From: Bacillus sp. SLBN-46
GTDB lineage: Bacteria > Bacillota > Bacilli > Bacillales > Cytobacillaceae
Length of the DNA stretch: 64,000 nucleotides
Direction of reading: 5' to 3'
NCBI RefSeq assembly: GCF_031453555.1
Contig: NZ_JAVIZM010000001.1
Span: 3,975,001-4,039,000 of the forward strand
In this document: positions 53,356 through 61,649 of the stretch, one piece after another
Layout of the letters: each line of letters starts with the position of its first letter
How positions within the stretch are numbered: position 1 is the stretch's first letter
Translations under genes and position numbers: made by a program
Notes under the pieces: model-generated
Database searches by the model: none
Told to the model about the DNA's origin: nothing
What the model saw: the letters and a program-made list of their open reading frames with translations, nothing else

Positions 53356-54135
53356 TTATTGAACGCCTGCCGTCGTTCCACCATCTACAACTAACACATG
53401 ACCAAATACATAGTCAGAAGCTTCAGAGGCTAAGAATAGAGCCGGCCCTTTCATATCGTCATCAGATCCAAAGCGTCCCGCAGGTGTTCGTTCAAGTATC
53501 TTTTCACCTGAATAGTCCAAAATCGCCTTTGCCATTTTGGTTGGGAAGAAACCTGGTGCAATTGCGTTAACATGAACATTATATGGAGCTAATTTTACTG
53601 CAAGGTCCTTGGTGAAGGTAATGACAGCCCCCTTACTTGCAGAATAACCAATCGCATCCATTACCAATGGATCCTGTCCACCCATTCCAGCAATAGAAGC
53701 TATATTAATAATTTTTCCCGAACGTTGTTCAACCATAATTTTTCCAACAGCCTGTGAAAATAAGAATACAGCTTTTAAGTTAATATCCATGACTTTATCC
53801 CATTTATCAGCAGGCATTTCTAATGCTGGCGCTCCCCAACTTGTCCCACTGTTATTCACTAGGATATCAATTCGACCAAACTCCTTTACTGTTTCATCGA
53901 CTACATGCTGAATATCTTCAGGATTGGACACATCACATTTAAATGCTAGGGCACGAACACCCTTTTCTTTTAATGCCTCCGTAAACTGCTGGCAGGCATC
54001 GAGGTTCCTTGAACAAACTACCACGTTGGCACCAGCTTCTGCGTACGCTACGGCAATTTGCTGACCCAGGCCTCTTCCTCCGCCGGTTACAATTGCTGTT
54101 TTTCCTTTTAAACTAAACAATTCTTGAATATTCAT
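53356..54135 (-). CDS. SDR-family reductase, candidate acetoacetyl-CoA/3-oxoacyl reductase
   Basis: This 259-residue short-chain dehydrogenase has the cofactor motif TGGGRGLG, NNSGTSWG, the catalytic Ser in IASIAGMGG and YSASKGA (Tyr-x3-Lys). The family includes FabG, PhaB and gluconate 5-dehydrogenase, and close subgroup assignment is not possible by eye. Position between the phaC operon and ACS2 makes an NADPH-dependent PhaB-like 3-oxoacyl-CoA reductase attractive; the start of ACR replacing R (ArgVVCSRN) favours NADP. The start is ATG 54135 after GAGGTGGAG. Confidence 0.82.
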   Translation of the reverse strand: MNIQELFSLKGKTAIVTGGGRGLGQQIAVAYAEAGANVVVCSRNLDACQQFTEALKEKGVRALAFKCDVSNPEDIQHVVDETVKEFGRIDILVNNSGTSWGAPALEMPADKWDKVMDINLKAVFLFSQAVGKIMVEQRSGKIINIASIAGMGGQDPLVMDAIGYSASKGAVITFTKDLAVKLAPYNVHVNAIAPGFFPTKMAKAILDYSGEKILERTPAGRFGSDDDMKGPALFLASEASDYVFGHVLVVDGGTTAGVQ

Positions 54136-54152
54136 CTTCTCCACCTCATTTA

Positions 54153-55787
54153 TTAAGCTTTTACTTTTGCTTTCTCTTGATCTCTTAAGACTCTTCTTAG
54201 TAATTTACCAACAGTTGATTTTGGTAGTTCCGAAAGAATTTCTACTTCTTTTGGCGCCTTATATGGAGCAAGGTTTTCTCTGCCAAACTGTTTAATTTCT
54301 TCAGCTGAAATAATTGCACTCGCTTTCAATTTGACATATGCTTTTACGGTTTCCCCTCGGTACGGGTCAGGTACACCCACTACGAGTGCTTCTTCAATCT
54401 CCTCAAGCTGATAAAGCACTTCCTCAATTTCACGAGGATACACATTGTAACCGCTAGCAATAATCATGTCCTTTTTACGATCGAGGATATAAAAATATCC
54501 ATCTTCATCCATTTTGGCAACATCACCAGTGAATAACCACCCCTCCTTGATCACTGCAGCTGTTTCTTCAGGAAGATTCCAATAACCTTTCATTACCTGT
54601 GGCCCCTGAATGATTAACTCCCCAGCTTCTCCAACAGGCGCATCGACAAATCCCTCATCTGTTTCTTGTACAATTCTAGCAATAGTACTTTGAACTGGAA
54701 TACCAATACTTCCATATTTCCTTGGCACAAATGGTGGGCTAAAAATAACGGTTGGTGCTGCTTCAGAAAGCCCATATCCATCTAAGAGCTTGGCTCCAGT
54801 TCTGACTTCGAAGGTTTTTGCAGTTTCTACTGGGAGTGGGGCACCGCCACAGCTAATATAATAAAGTTCATTAAACCCATAATCTTCTAGGTCCGGTTGA
54901 CTGTTCAGTGCTATGAACATCGTTGGAACACCAGACATTTGGAACGGTTTTTCCCGTTTTACGGTTTCCATTACTTCTCTCGGATCAAAGCGCGGCAGCA
55001 GAATTTGATTCGCACCCTCTCTGATTCCACAAAGTGCAACACTGGAAAGTCCGTAAACATGAAACATTGGTAAAACCGTAATCATTTTAAAATTCTCAGG
55101 CCTCTTAAGGCATGCCTTATAGGAGAAATCGCAAACTTGATTGAAGTTTGCTAGTAGGTTCGTATGAGTAAGCATGACTCCTTTGGAGAACCCTGTTGTT
55201 CCACCTGTGTATTGCAAAAGGGCAACATCTTCGTTCCGATTAATTTCAATTTGAGGAATGGTTCCCTCACAATCTAGGAAATCATCAAAATAGAAATCAC
55301 CGTCAGCAAGTTCCAATTTAGTTCCGCCAAAACTAACGACAAGAACTTTTTTAATAGATGTTTGTGGTTGAGCTTTTTTTACTTTTGGATAAAGTGTATC
55401 GAGTACAACTATGTATTCTGAGCCGGAATCATGTAATACATGTTCTATTTCTCTCTCAACATACATTGGATTCACTTGAACAGCGATTCCACCTAGACGA
55501 AAAGTACCGAATAAGGTGAATATGTAATGCGGGGAATTAGGAAGCATAATAGCTAAACGGTCGCCTTTTTGAAAGCCGTCCTTATGGAGGGCTGCCGCCA
55601 GCCGATCGGTTAGTATTTTTGTTTCATGGTAACTCCACACTCTTCCTAAAAAGGTGAATGAAGGCTTGGTATTATAACGGTTTACTGCGTCATGTAAAAA
55701 ATCGTAAAGTGATTCGTGGTCAATACTAACATGTTCATTAATTCTTGGGTCATAAATGTTCAGCCATGGCTTTTGCTGGTAAACCAT
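54153..55787 (-). CDS. Acyl-CoA ligase (AMP-forming), ACS2
   Basis: This 544-residue ligase is a paralogue of ACS1 and ACS3: same P-loop LQYTGGTTGFSKGVMLTH, DGYGLSEAAP, GWLFTGDVAKMDEDGY, DRKKDMIIASGYNVYPREIE and the C-terminal lysine segment KSTVGKLLRR. It precedes the SDR gene by 17 bp in one operon, which reads ACS2-SDR and possibly onwards. ATG 55787 has GAGGAGG about ten bases upstream. Its promoter block is shared with ACS3. Confidence 0.88.
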   Translation of the reverse strand: MVYQQKPWLNIYDPRINEHVSIDHESLYDFLHDAVNRYNTKPSFTFLGRVWSYHETKILTDRLAAALHKDGFQKGDRLAIMLPNSPHYIFTLFGTFRLGGIAVQVNPMYVEREIEHVLHDSGSEYIVVLDTLYPKVKKAQPQTSIKKVLVVSFGGTKLELADGDFYFDDFLDCEGTIPQIEINRNEDVALLQYTGGTTGFSKGVMLTHTNLLANFNQVCDFSYKACLKRPENFKMITVLPMFHVYGLSSVALCGIREGANQILLPRFDPREVMETVKREKPFQMSGVPTMFIALNSQPDLEDYGFNELYYISCGGAPLPVETAKTFEVRTGAKLLDGYGLSEAAPTVIFSPPFVPRKYGSIGIPVQSTIARIVQETDEGFVDAPVGEAGELIIQGPQVMKGYWNLPEETAAVIKEGWLFTGDVAKMDEDGYFYILDRKKDMIIASGYNVYPREIEEVLYQLEEIEEALVVGVPDPYRGETVKAYVKLKASAIISAEEIKQFGRENLAPYKAPKEVEILSELPKSTVGKLLRRVLRDQEKAKVKA

Positions 55788-55897
55788 AAAATCAGATGCC
55801 TCCTCAGGAATTTTCTTATCAATATCCCTACTAAATCTGGTGCATATCTTCGAACATAGTTGACTGATCTATTAATTAGAATATTAATATAATTATG

Positions 55898-55941
55898 ATT
55901 ATTGTAGTAAAATTTGATTTTGTAAACCTTTCCTTCTCGAC
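55898..55941 (-). promoter_or_regulatory. ACS2 promoter block, conserved with ACS3
   Basis: ATTATTGTA, 13 bases, TTGTAAAC, 8 bases, CTCGAC: element order and both spacings are identical at 59709-59752. On the minus strand this reads TTTACA-17-AATAAT, a SigA-like promoter. The conserved GTCGAG upstream of the -35 could be an activator or operator site. Confidence 0.6.
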
Positions 55942-56152
55942 ATTTTTCCGCAATTGTCCTTTATCGATGAAACATTGGCTACTATACAATTGCTTCATCC
56001 CTGATAAATCCCTTTTCTTATAAACTTGGATTCACTTGGATAAAGAAAAAAATAGCGAAATGTGTCGTAAAATTTCTCGATTTATGCAAGACTTCGGATG
56101 GGAACCATTTCCTTCCAAATCACCCGATTGGTATTCTCCTATAAGACTACTA

Positions 56153-56169
56153 GGGTGTCAGGCACCACA
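56153..56169. repeat. Dispersed repeat, single arm
   Basis: GGGTGTCAGGCACCACA is an exact copy of the left arm of the element at 46248-46286; the right arm is absent, so it cannot form the large hairpin. Confidence 0.8.
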
Positions 56170-56208
56170 AAAGTACATTTGTTTTTATATGACAGACATT
56201 TTATTCTG

Positions 56209-56242
56209 AATTTTATAAATTTTCACACTTTACAAATGATGG
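56209..56242 (+). promoter_or_regulatory. ABH3 promoter block
   Basis: AATTTTATAAATTTTCACAC and the following TTTACAAAT match the ABH2 block. It lies about 40-75 bp from the ABH3 start. Confidence 0.45.
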
Positions 56243-56282
56243 GAAAGGGATTTATTATAGTAGCAATAGGAGGGATTAAAAA

Positions 56283-57062
56283 TTGGATCAAGTATTTACT
56301 AGTTTCTCTGGTATTCCTTACTTGCGCTTAGGTGTTGGTGAACCTTTAGTATTGATTCATGGGCTTGGTGAAGTAAAAGAAGGCTGGAACAATCAGTTTG
56401 AGTTTGCAGATCAGTACGAATTGATTATTCCTGACTTAAGAGGTCACGGTGAGCATACTACTAATAAAGATATATCTATCCCACACTTTGCCCGTGATAT
56501 TATTTCCTTACTGAAAGAGCTTAGAATTGAAAACGCTCACATATGTGGTTTGTCTATGGGTGGCATGGTTGCTCAAGAGATATATCGTCTGGCCCCTCAT
56601 ATGTGCCGTTCCTTATTGCTTGTCAGCACATATCATTATATGCCAAAACGTCTCGCGAAACTGTTAATCACCTACCGTAAGGCTCGATCGCTCTCTACTC
56701 GCCCCAGCATGTCAAAAGATACCGCTGCTCGAATTTCTTTTAGCTCTTGGAACAACAAGACCTTCGAAGAATTTCATCAATTCTATAAACCCAACCATGA
56801 TGTCTTTCTAAAATCCGTTCAGGCCTGTCTTCAAGTGAACAATCAAAAACTACTTCCGAAAATAAACATCCCAACACTCATCATTGGAGGACAGTACGAT
56901 TCAGTAATCCCTGTTTGGATGCAGTTATTCATGCATAAAAAAATTCGCCATTCGGAGTTTATCATTTTTAAAAATACAGGACATATTGCCAAGTTAGAGT
57001 CAAAAGAGACCTTTAACAGAATCGTTCGCAACTTTTTGAAAAAACATAGAATAGTAAGTTAA
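56283..57062 (+). CDS. Alpha/beta hydrolase ABH3, PHA-locus type
   Basis: This 259-residue paralogue of ABH1/ABH2 has GLSMGG (S91), HGLGEVKEGW, GGQYDSV and TGHIAKLE. The start is TTG 56283, behind AGGAGGG at eight-base spacing. It is followed by ABH4 93 bp later and converges, with it, on ACS3. No phaC is present in this copy of the arrangement. Substrate is not known; the conserved set of three suggests a shared acyl-ester or acyl-CoA substrate class. Confidence 0.82.
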   Translation: MDQVFTSFSGIPYLRLGVGEPLVLIHGLGEVKEGWNNQFEFADQYELIIPDLRGHGEHTTNKDISIPHFARDIISLLKELRIENAHICGLSMGGMVAQEIYRLAPHMCRSLLLVSTYHYMPKRLAKLLITYRKARSLSTRPSMSKDTAARISFSSWNNKTFEEFHQFYKPNHDVFLKSVQACLQVNNQKLLPKINIPTLIIGGQYDSVIPVWMQLFMHKKIRHSEFIIFKNTGHIAKLESKETFNRIVRNFLKKHRIVS

Positions 57063-57090
57063 GAGGGAGGAATTTTTTCCTCCTTTACTC
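57063..57090 (+). terminator. Hairpin after ABH3
   Basis: GAGGGAGGAA-TTTT-TTCCTCCTTT forms an 8-10 bp stem; a weak T-run follows. Confidence 0.5.
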
Positions 57091-57155
57091 TTGTTCTTTG
57101 CTGCCATAATCTCTCATATAATTTACCATTATCTAACAAGGAGGAGTAGTATACT

Positions 57156-57959
57156 ATGCCTACTACAAATGCAAACGGAATCAATCTTTACTATGAGGTT
57201 CATGGTCAAGGTGAACCTTTACTATTAATTATGGGGTTATCACTCAATTCCAAGTCCTGGTTTAGGACACTGCCTGCTCTTAGTGAGCACTACCAAGTGA
57301 TTATTTTTGATAATCGCGGGGTAGGATTAAGTGATAAACCAAATACTCCTTATTCAATTGAGCTTATGGCAGAGGATGCTAGAGCCGTCTTAGATGCTGC
57401 TGGGGTAGAATCAGCCCATGTATATGGCATTTCCATGGGTGGTATGATTGCCCAAAAATTAGCAATCAAGTACCCTGAACGGATTCAGTCACTGATTCTT
57501 GGCTGTACCACATCGGGTGGTGTTAATCATGTACAACCTGGTGCAGATGTCAGTATGCTCATGCTTTCGAGAGGCTCCTCCATTGCAACACCAGAAGAAA
57601 TGGCTTGGGCTACCGCTCCGATTCTCTATAGCCAATCCTTCTTGGAAGAACACCGTGAATTGGTTGCTGAAGATATCCAAAAACGCATTGAGATCCCTAT
57701 CCTGCCATATGCGTACATGTTACAACTCCAGGCCTGTCTCACCCATAATACCTACAATGAAATAGACCAGATACAAGTTCCTACCCTAGTCATTCATGGT
57801 GATGCAGATAAACTAGTACCATATGAGAATGGTGTCACGTTAGCAGAAAAAATCCCAAATGCAGAATTCCTAACGATCCAAGGGGCAGGTCACATTTATG
57901 TTACCGAAGCGAATGATTTTGTAAATAATAGAGTGCTTGACTTTTTAAAAAATAAATAA
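57156..57959 (+). CDS. Alpha/beta hydrolase ABH4 (3-oxoadipate enol-lactonase-like)
   Basis: This 267-residue hydrolase has GISMGG (S93), FDNRGVGLSDKP, the acid in HGDADKLVP and the histidine in AGHIYVTE. It resembles the general fold-family of enol-lactonases and esterases rather than ABH1-3. ATG 57156 follows AAGGAGGAG. It is probably an independent unit downstream of ABH3 with its own terminator shared with ACS3. Confidence 0.82.
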   Translation: MPTTNANGINLYYEVHGQGEPLLLIMGLSLNSKSWFRTLPALSEHYQVIIFDNRGVGLSDKPNTPYSIELMAEDARAVLDAAGVESAHVYGISMGGMIAQKLAIKYPERIQSLILGCTTSGGVNHVQPGADVSMLMLSRGSSIATPEEMAWATAPILYSQSFLEEHRELVAEDIQKRIEIPILPYAYMLQLQACLTHNTYNEIDQIQVPTLVIHGDADKLVPYENGVTLAEKIPNAEFLTIQGAGHIYVTEANDFVNNRVLDFLKNK

Positions 57960-57970
57960 ATAATGATGAA

Positions 57971-58005
57971 AAAATGCCCGAACACGGAGAGTAATCGGGC
58001 ATTTT
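57971..58005. terminator. Bidirectional terminator between ABH4 and ACS3
   Basis: An 11-bp perfect stem AAAATGCCCGA/TCGGGCATTTT. Confidence 0.85.
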
Positions 58006-58021
58006 GTTAAACTTTCCTTTA

Positions 58022-59662
58022 TTAAGCTTTCACTTTCGCAAGCTCTTGGTCTCGAAGGACTCGTCTGAGTAATTTCCCAACAGAGGATTTTGGCAGTTCG
58101 GAAAGGATTTCCACTTCTTTTGGTGCCTTATATGGTGCAAGGTTATCCTTAGCATACTGGAGGATTTCCTCTGTTGATAGAGTATATCCTTCAATTGGCT
58201 TAATGAATGCCTTAACCGTTTCCCCGCGATAATCATCAGGGACACCAATTACAATCGCTTCCTCCACGCCCTCCATTTGGTAAAGAACCTCTTCAATTTC
58301 TCGTGGATAGACATTGTAACCGCTTGCAATAATCATATCCTTCATTCGATCAAGGATATAAAGATACCCTTCTTCATCCATTTTCGCAATATCTCCGGTA
58401 AACAGCCAGCCATCCTTCAACACATCTTCTGTGTCTTTTGGACGGTTCCAGTACCCCTTCATAACCTGCGGACCCTTAACGATTAATTCTCCCGCTTCAC
58501 CGACAGGTACATCTACAAATGCCCCGTCTTCCGTCTCCCGAACAATTCTCACTACAGTACTTTGAACCGGAATACCAATACTGCCATATTTCCTAGGTAC
58601 AAATGGAGGATTAAACGCGATAGTTGGAGCCGCTTCAGAGAGACCATATCCATCCCTTAGTGTAGCTCCAGTTATTTTTTCAAAGGTTTTTGCTTGTTCA
58701 ACCGGTAGTGGTGCACCCCCGCTGCCTACATACCATAATTCTTTTAAATCACAGTCTTTTAATAGTTCAGGCTGACTGTTTAATGCAAAATACATGGTCG
58801 GAACTCCTGCAAAGATAAATGGCTTCTCCCGCTTAATGGTTTCTATAATCTCCTTCACTTCAAAGCGAGGAAGGATGATTTGATTGGCACCCTCTCTAAT
58901 ACCACATAGCGCCACACTAGAAAGGCCGTAGACATGAAACATCGGAAGAACCGTAATCATTTTAAATGAATCAGGAATCTGTTCACATGTGTTATAAATA
59001 AAATCACAGACCTGATTAAAGTTTGCTAGCAGGTTATAGTGTGTCAGCATGACACCCTTAGGCACACCTGTTGTTCCACCTGTGTACTGTAAAACAGCAA
59101 CATCCTCATGTGGGTCAATCTCAATTAATGGAATCTCTGCATCAGCTTGAAGGCATTCTTCAAAATAGTAATCCCCTTCAGCTAGTTCCTTCCGTTCCCC
59201 ACCAAAGCTGACCACTATCACTTTTTTCAAGAAGGTGTCAGATTGAACCTTCTTCACTTTTGGATAAAAGGCATCCAGCGCCACCATAAACTTGGCCCCT
59301 GAGTCATCCAATACGTAGGCGATTTCCCTTTCTACGTACATTGGATTGACTTGGACCGCAATTCCACCTAAGCGGAAAATAGCAAATAATGTGAAAACGT
59401 ATTGCGGACAGTTCGGCAGCATAATGGCCACCCTGTCACCTTTCTTTAGACCTTCTTTATGTAATGTAGCAGCTAGCCGGTCGACCATCATTTTTGTTTC
59501 ATCGAAACTGAATACCTTTCCATAAAAGGTGAAAGCAGGTTTGTCCCCAAAACGATTGACAGCACTTTCTAAGAAATCGTAAAGTGATTCGTGCTTTACA
59601 CTTACATGCTCATCCACTCTAGGGTCATAAAGCTTCAACCAAGGTTTCTCCTGATAGATCAT
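58022..59662 (-). CDS. Acyl-CoA ligase (AMP-forming), ACS3
   Basis: This 546-residue third ligase shows LQYTGGTTGVPKGVMLTH, DGYGLSEAAP, GWLFTGDIAKMDEEGY, DRMKDMIIASGYNVYPREIE and the lysine segment KSSVGKLLRR. It is nearest to ACS2: both end RDQE-AKVKA and share several long identical blocks. It is monocistronic, with the promoter block described at 59709-59752. Which acids it activates is unknown. Confidence 0.88.
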   Translation of the reverse strand: MIYQEKPWLKLYDPRVDEHVSVKHESLYDFLESAVNRFGDKPAFTFYGKVFSFDETKMMVDRLAATLHKEGLKKGDRVAIMLPNCPQYVFTLFAIFRLGGIAVQVNPMYVEREIAYVLDDSGAKFMVALDAFYPKVKKVQSDTFLKKVIVVSFGGERKELAEGDYYFEECLQADAEIPLIEIDPHEDVAVLQYTGGTTGVPKGVMLTHYNLLANFNQVCDFIYNTCEQIPDSFKMITVLPMFHVYGLSSVALCGIREGANQIILPRFEVKEIIETIKREKPFIFAGVPTMYFALNSQPELLKDCDLKELWYVGSGGAPLPVEQAKTFEKITGATLRDGYGLSEAAPTIAFNPPFVPRKYGSIGIPVQSTVVRIVRETEDGAFVDVPVGEAGELIVKGPQVMKGYWNRPKDTEDVLKDGWLFTGDIAKMDEEGYLYILDRMKDMIIASGYNVYPREIEEVLYQMEGVEEAIVIGVPDDYRGETVKAFIKPIEGYTLSTEEILQYAKDNLAPYKAPKEVEILSELPKSSVGKLLRRVLRDQELAKVKA

Positions 59663-59708
59663 ACATACATGCCTCCTTATGCATCATATTATTTTTTATT
59701 ACACCTAA

Positions 59709-59752
59709 ATTATTGTAAGGAATGGAAAATTTGTAAACGCACGAATCTCGAC
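59709..59752 (-). promoter_or_regulatory. ACS3 promoter block, conserved with ACS2
   Basis: ATTATTGTA, 13 bases, TTGTAAAC, 8 bases, CTCGAC, as at 55898-55941. On the minus strand it reads TTTACA-17-AATAAT. Confidence 0.6.
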
Positions 59753-59943
59753 ACCTTTCCTCATTTGTACTTGTTGATATTTCATAAAAAATAGGTAAAC
59801 ATTTCATTTCCACACGAGATTCAGGAGAATCAAACTTGAAAGCCGTCGAATATTGTCAAAAAGCAAGCTGTTGTTCACAAAACCTTAACAAGAAATCATG
59901 AAATTTTTTTGACAAACTAATTCGGCTACCTTCTAAATAAAAA

Positions 59944-59975
59944 AGAACTTTGGCTTTAAGCTTTACCAAAGTTCT
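59944..59975 (-). terminator. Terminator of the YitT-like gene
   Basis: A perfect 10-bp stem AGAACTTTGG/CCAAAGTTCT, followed by TTTTTTATTT on the minus strand. Confidence 0.85.
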
Positions 59976-59986
59976 AGAATGTGTAC

Positions 59987-60607
59987 TTATGCATTTTGAA
60001 TCGAAAAATCAATCGTTTTATAGGCGACAAAAAAAGTTGCTAATGAGTAAATAGCCTCCTTTAATCCAAAAATAAAAATTGAACTACTGAAAATAAAAAA
60101 ATTTAGAAATAGAATATATTGTCCAATTGAAAAGCGGGAACGTTTGCTGAATAGAATGGCGAGTACCTCAGTCCCATCTAAGCATCCACCAAATCGTATA
60201 GTGATCCCCACTCCTAAACCTAAGATAATTCCACCTAGAATAATCACTAATAGAGGCTGATGTGTTAAAGCAGGATATGGCTCTAGTACATAGGTTCCCA
60301 CTGACAACACGAGAATAGCGAATAGGCTTAAAGCCAGAAACCTTTTACCCAGGTAAGAATAGCCGATTATGAAAAAGGGAGTATTCAATAACAGAAGGAA
60401 CAACCCTACCTCTTGACGTGTAATATGAGAAAGGATGATGCTGATTCCAATTACGCCCCCATCAATTACATAATTTTTGACCAAAAATAGCTGCAAGGAA
60501 ATGGCAACTAGCGATGCCCCGCAAAAAATAGAACAGCCTCGTATATAAAAGGAAATGCTACTCGATCGATTATTATCTATGTAATAGTTAATCCTTTTTC
60601 TGAACAT
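59987..60607 (-). CDS. YitT-family membrane protein lacking the C-terminal DUF2179 domain
   Basis: This 206-residue protein has about five membrane segments and the family pattern VIDGGVIGISIILS, LLNTPFFIIGY and RFGGCLDGTEVLAIL. Usual YitT proteins (about 280 residues) carry a cytosolic DUF2179 domain after the YKTIDF segment; here the frame ends at that point (YKTIDFSIQNA). A clean terminator follows directly, so this is a stable short form rather than recent damage. Function unknown. ATG 60607 follows AGGGGAG. Confidence 0.85.
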   Translation of the reverse strand: MFRKRINYYIDNNRSSSISFYIRGCSIFCGASLVAISLQLFLVKNYVIDGGVIGISIILSHITRQEVGLFLLLLNTPFFIIGYSYLGKRFLALSLFAILVLSVGTYVLEPYPALTHQPLLVIILGGIILGLGVGITIRFGGCLDGTEVLAILFSKRSRFSIGQYILFLNFFIFSSSIFIFGLKEAIYSLATFFVAYKTIDFSIQNA

Positions 60608-60672
60608 AGTGCTCCCCTTTTATAAAAAATAGCGTACATGCTTAGTTAATTATATTCTTTGTTAAATCAAAA

Positions 60673-60703
60673 AAGTCCCCTATTTAGCAGTCATAGGGGA
60701 CTT
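60673..60703 (-). terminator. Terminator of the 299-aa SDR gene
   Basis: A perfect stem AAGTCCCCTAT/ATAGGGGACTT, followed by TTTTTT on the minus strand. Confidence 0.85.
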
Positions 60704-60721
60704 CATGTTGCTTAAAAGTTT

Positions 60722-61621
60722 TTATTTAGAAAAATCGTACGTTACTCCAGTTAATCTTTCGGATACTTCCCAAAGCTTCTTCATGGTTTCCGTCTTGTAC
60801 ACACCAGGAGCTGGAGTTTCTATCGTTGGTTTTCCTTTTCTATTTCCTCTGCCATCAGGACCTATGTATTCTCCGCCCTTCAAACTTGGTTCTGTTGCTG
60901 CATATATTGCTGGCAACGCTCCCATTTCCGCTGGTTGAAAAAATACTTTCATGAGAGCTTTGAAATACCCCGGCGCCTCTCTTTTTCCTAATTTAAATAA
61001 ATTCGTTGAGGAAATACCAGGATGGCAAGCAAGACTAATTGTTGGAAGAGCATTCTCCTTTAACCTATTGTCTAATTCCTTTGAAAATAATAAATTAGCA
61101 AGCTTGCTCTGCCCGTAAAACTTCATACCCTTATAGCCTTTTGATCCATCAAGATTATCAAAATCAATGGAGGCTCCTCTATGTGCAATACTGCTGAGTG
61201 ACACCACCCGTGATTGTGGCGTGTTCTTAAGCAATGGTAGTAATAGGCCTGTTAATGCAAAGTGTCCTAAATGATTACTTCCAAATTGCAATTCGAATCC
61301 GTCTTTTGTTAAACCATATGGGGGCAGCATTACTCCTGCATTGTTGATCAAGATATGTAAGGAATCATATCGTTTCTTATACTCTTTCACAAAATCTCTA
61401 ACACTAGTTAAATCAGCTAAGTCGAGTCCAATAACTGCAACTTTTGCTTGAGCTACTTCCTTCACAATAGACTCTGCCGCAGCCTTGCCTTTTTCTTCAT
61501 TCCTTACAGCTAAAATAACTTCAGCACCACTCTTACTTAATGCCTTCGCTGTTTCATAGCCAATACCGCTATTTGCTCCTGTAATGATAATTTTATGGCC
61601 TACTAAACTTTTTACCAACAC
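60722..61621 (-). CDS. SDR-family oxidoreductase (retinol-dehydrogenase-like)
   Basis: This 299-residue protein has TGANSGIG (cofactor), NNAGVMLPPYG, SLSSIAHRG with the catalytic Ser, and YGQSKLANLLF (Tyr-x3-Lys), then the CHPG segment typical of the RDH/WWOX-like subgroup. NADP-dependent reduction of an unknown carbonyl is expected. The start is GTG 61621 (or TTG 61618) behind GGAGGTG. It lies 28 bp after the GNAT gene and may share its transcript. Confidence 0.86.
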   Translation of the reverse strand: MLVKSLVGHKIIITGANSGIGYETAKALSKSGAEVILAVRNEEKGKAAAESIVKEVAQAKVAVIGLDLADLTSVRDFVKEYKKRYDSLHILINNAGVMLPPYGLTKDGFELQFGSNHLGHFALTGLLLPLLKNTPQSRVVSLSSIAHRGASIDFDNLDGSKGYKGMKFYGQSKLANLLFSKELDNRLKENALPTISLACHPGISSTNLFKLGKREAPGYFKALMKVFFQPAEMGALPAIYAATEPSLKGGEYIGPDGRGNRKGKPTIETPAPGVYKTETMKKLWEVSERLTGVTYDFSK

Positions 61622-61649
61622 CCTACACCTCCTATTAAAATTTACAAAG

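Larger units (their letters stand above)
55788..56282. other. 495-bp divergent region between ACS2 and ABH3
   Basis: No gene is supported. It contains the ACS2 promoter block (55898-55941), a lone repeat arm (56153-56169) and the ABH3 promoter block (56209-56242). Between about 55950 and 56150 I see nothing recognisable. Confidence 0.65.
59663..59986. other. 324-bp region between ACS3 and the YitT-like gene
   Basis: It holds the ACS3 promoter block and, at its right end, the terminator of the YitT-like gene. A TTGACA on the plus strand at about 59910 has no gene behind it. Confidence 0.6.

Noticed and set aside
53356..54135. Naming the SDR gene phaB
   Set aside because: SDR motifs cannot separate PhaB, FabG and gluconate 5-dehydrogenase by eye; only context supports PhaB, so no symbol is given.
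59900..59940. Plus-strand TTGACA with a possible -10
   Set aside because: No gene or structured RNA lies behind it on the plus strand before the convergent YitT terminator; probably chance in AT-rich DNA.
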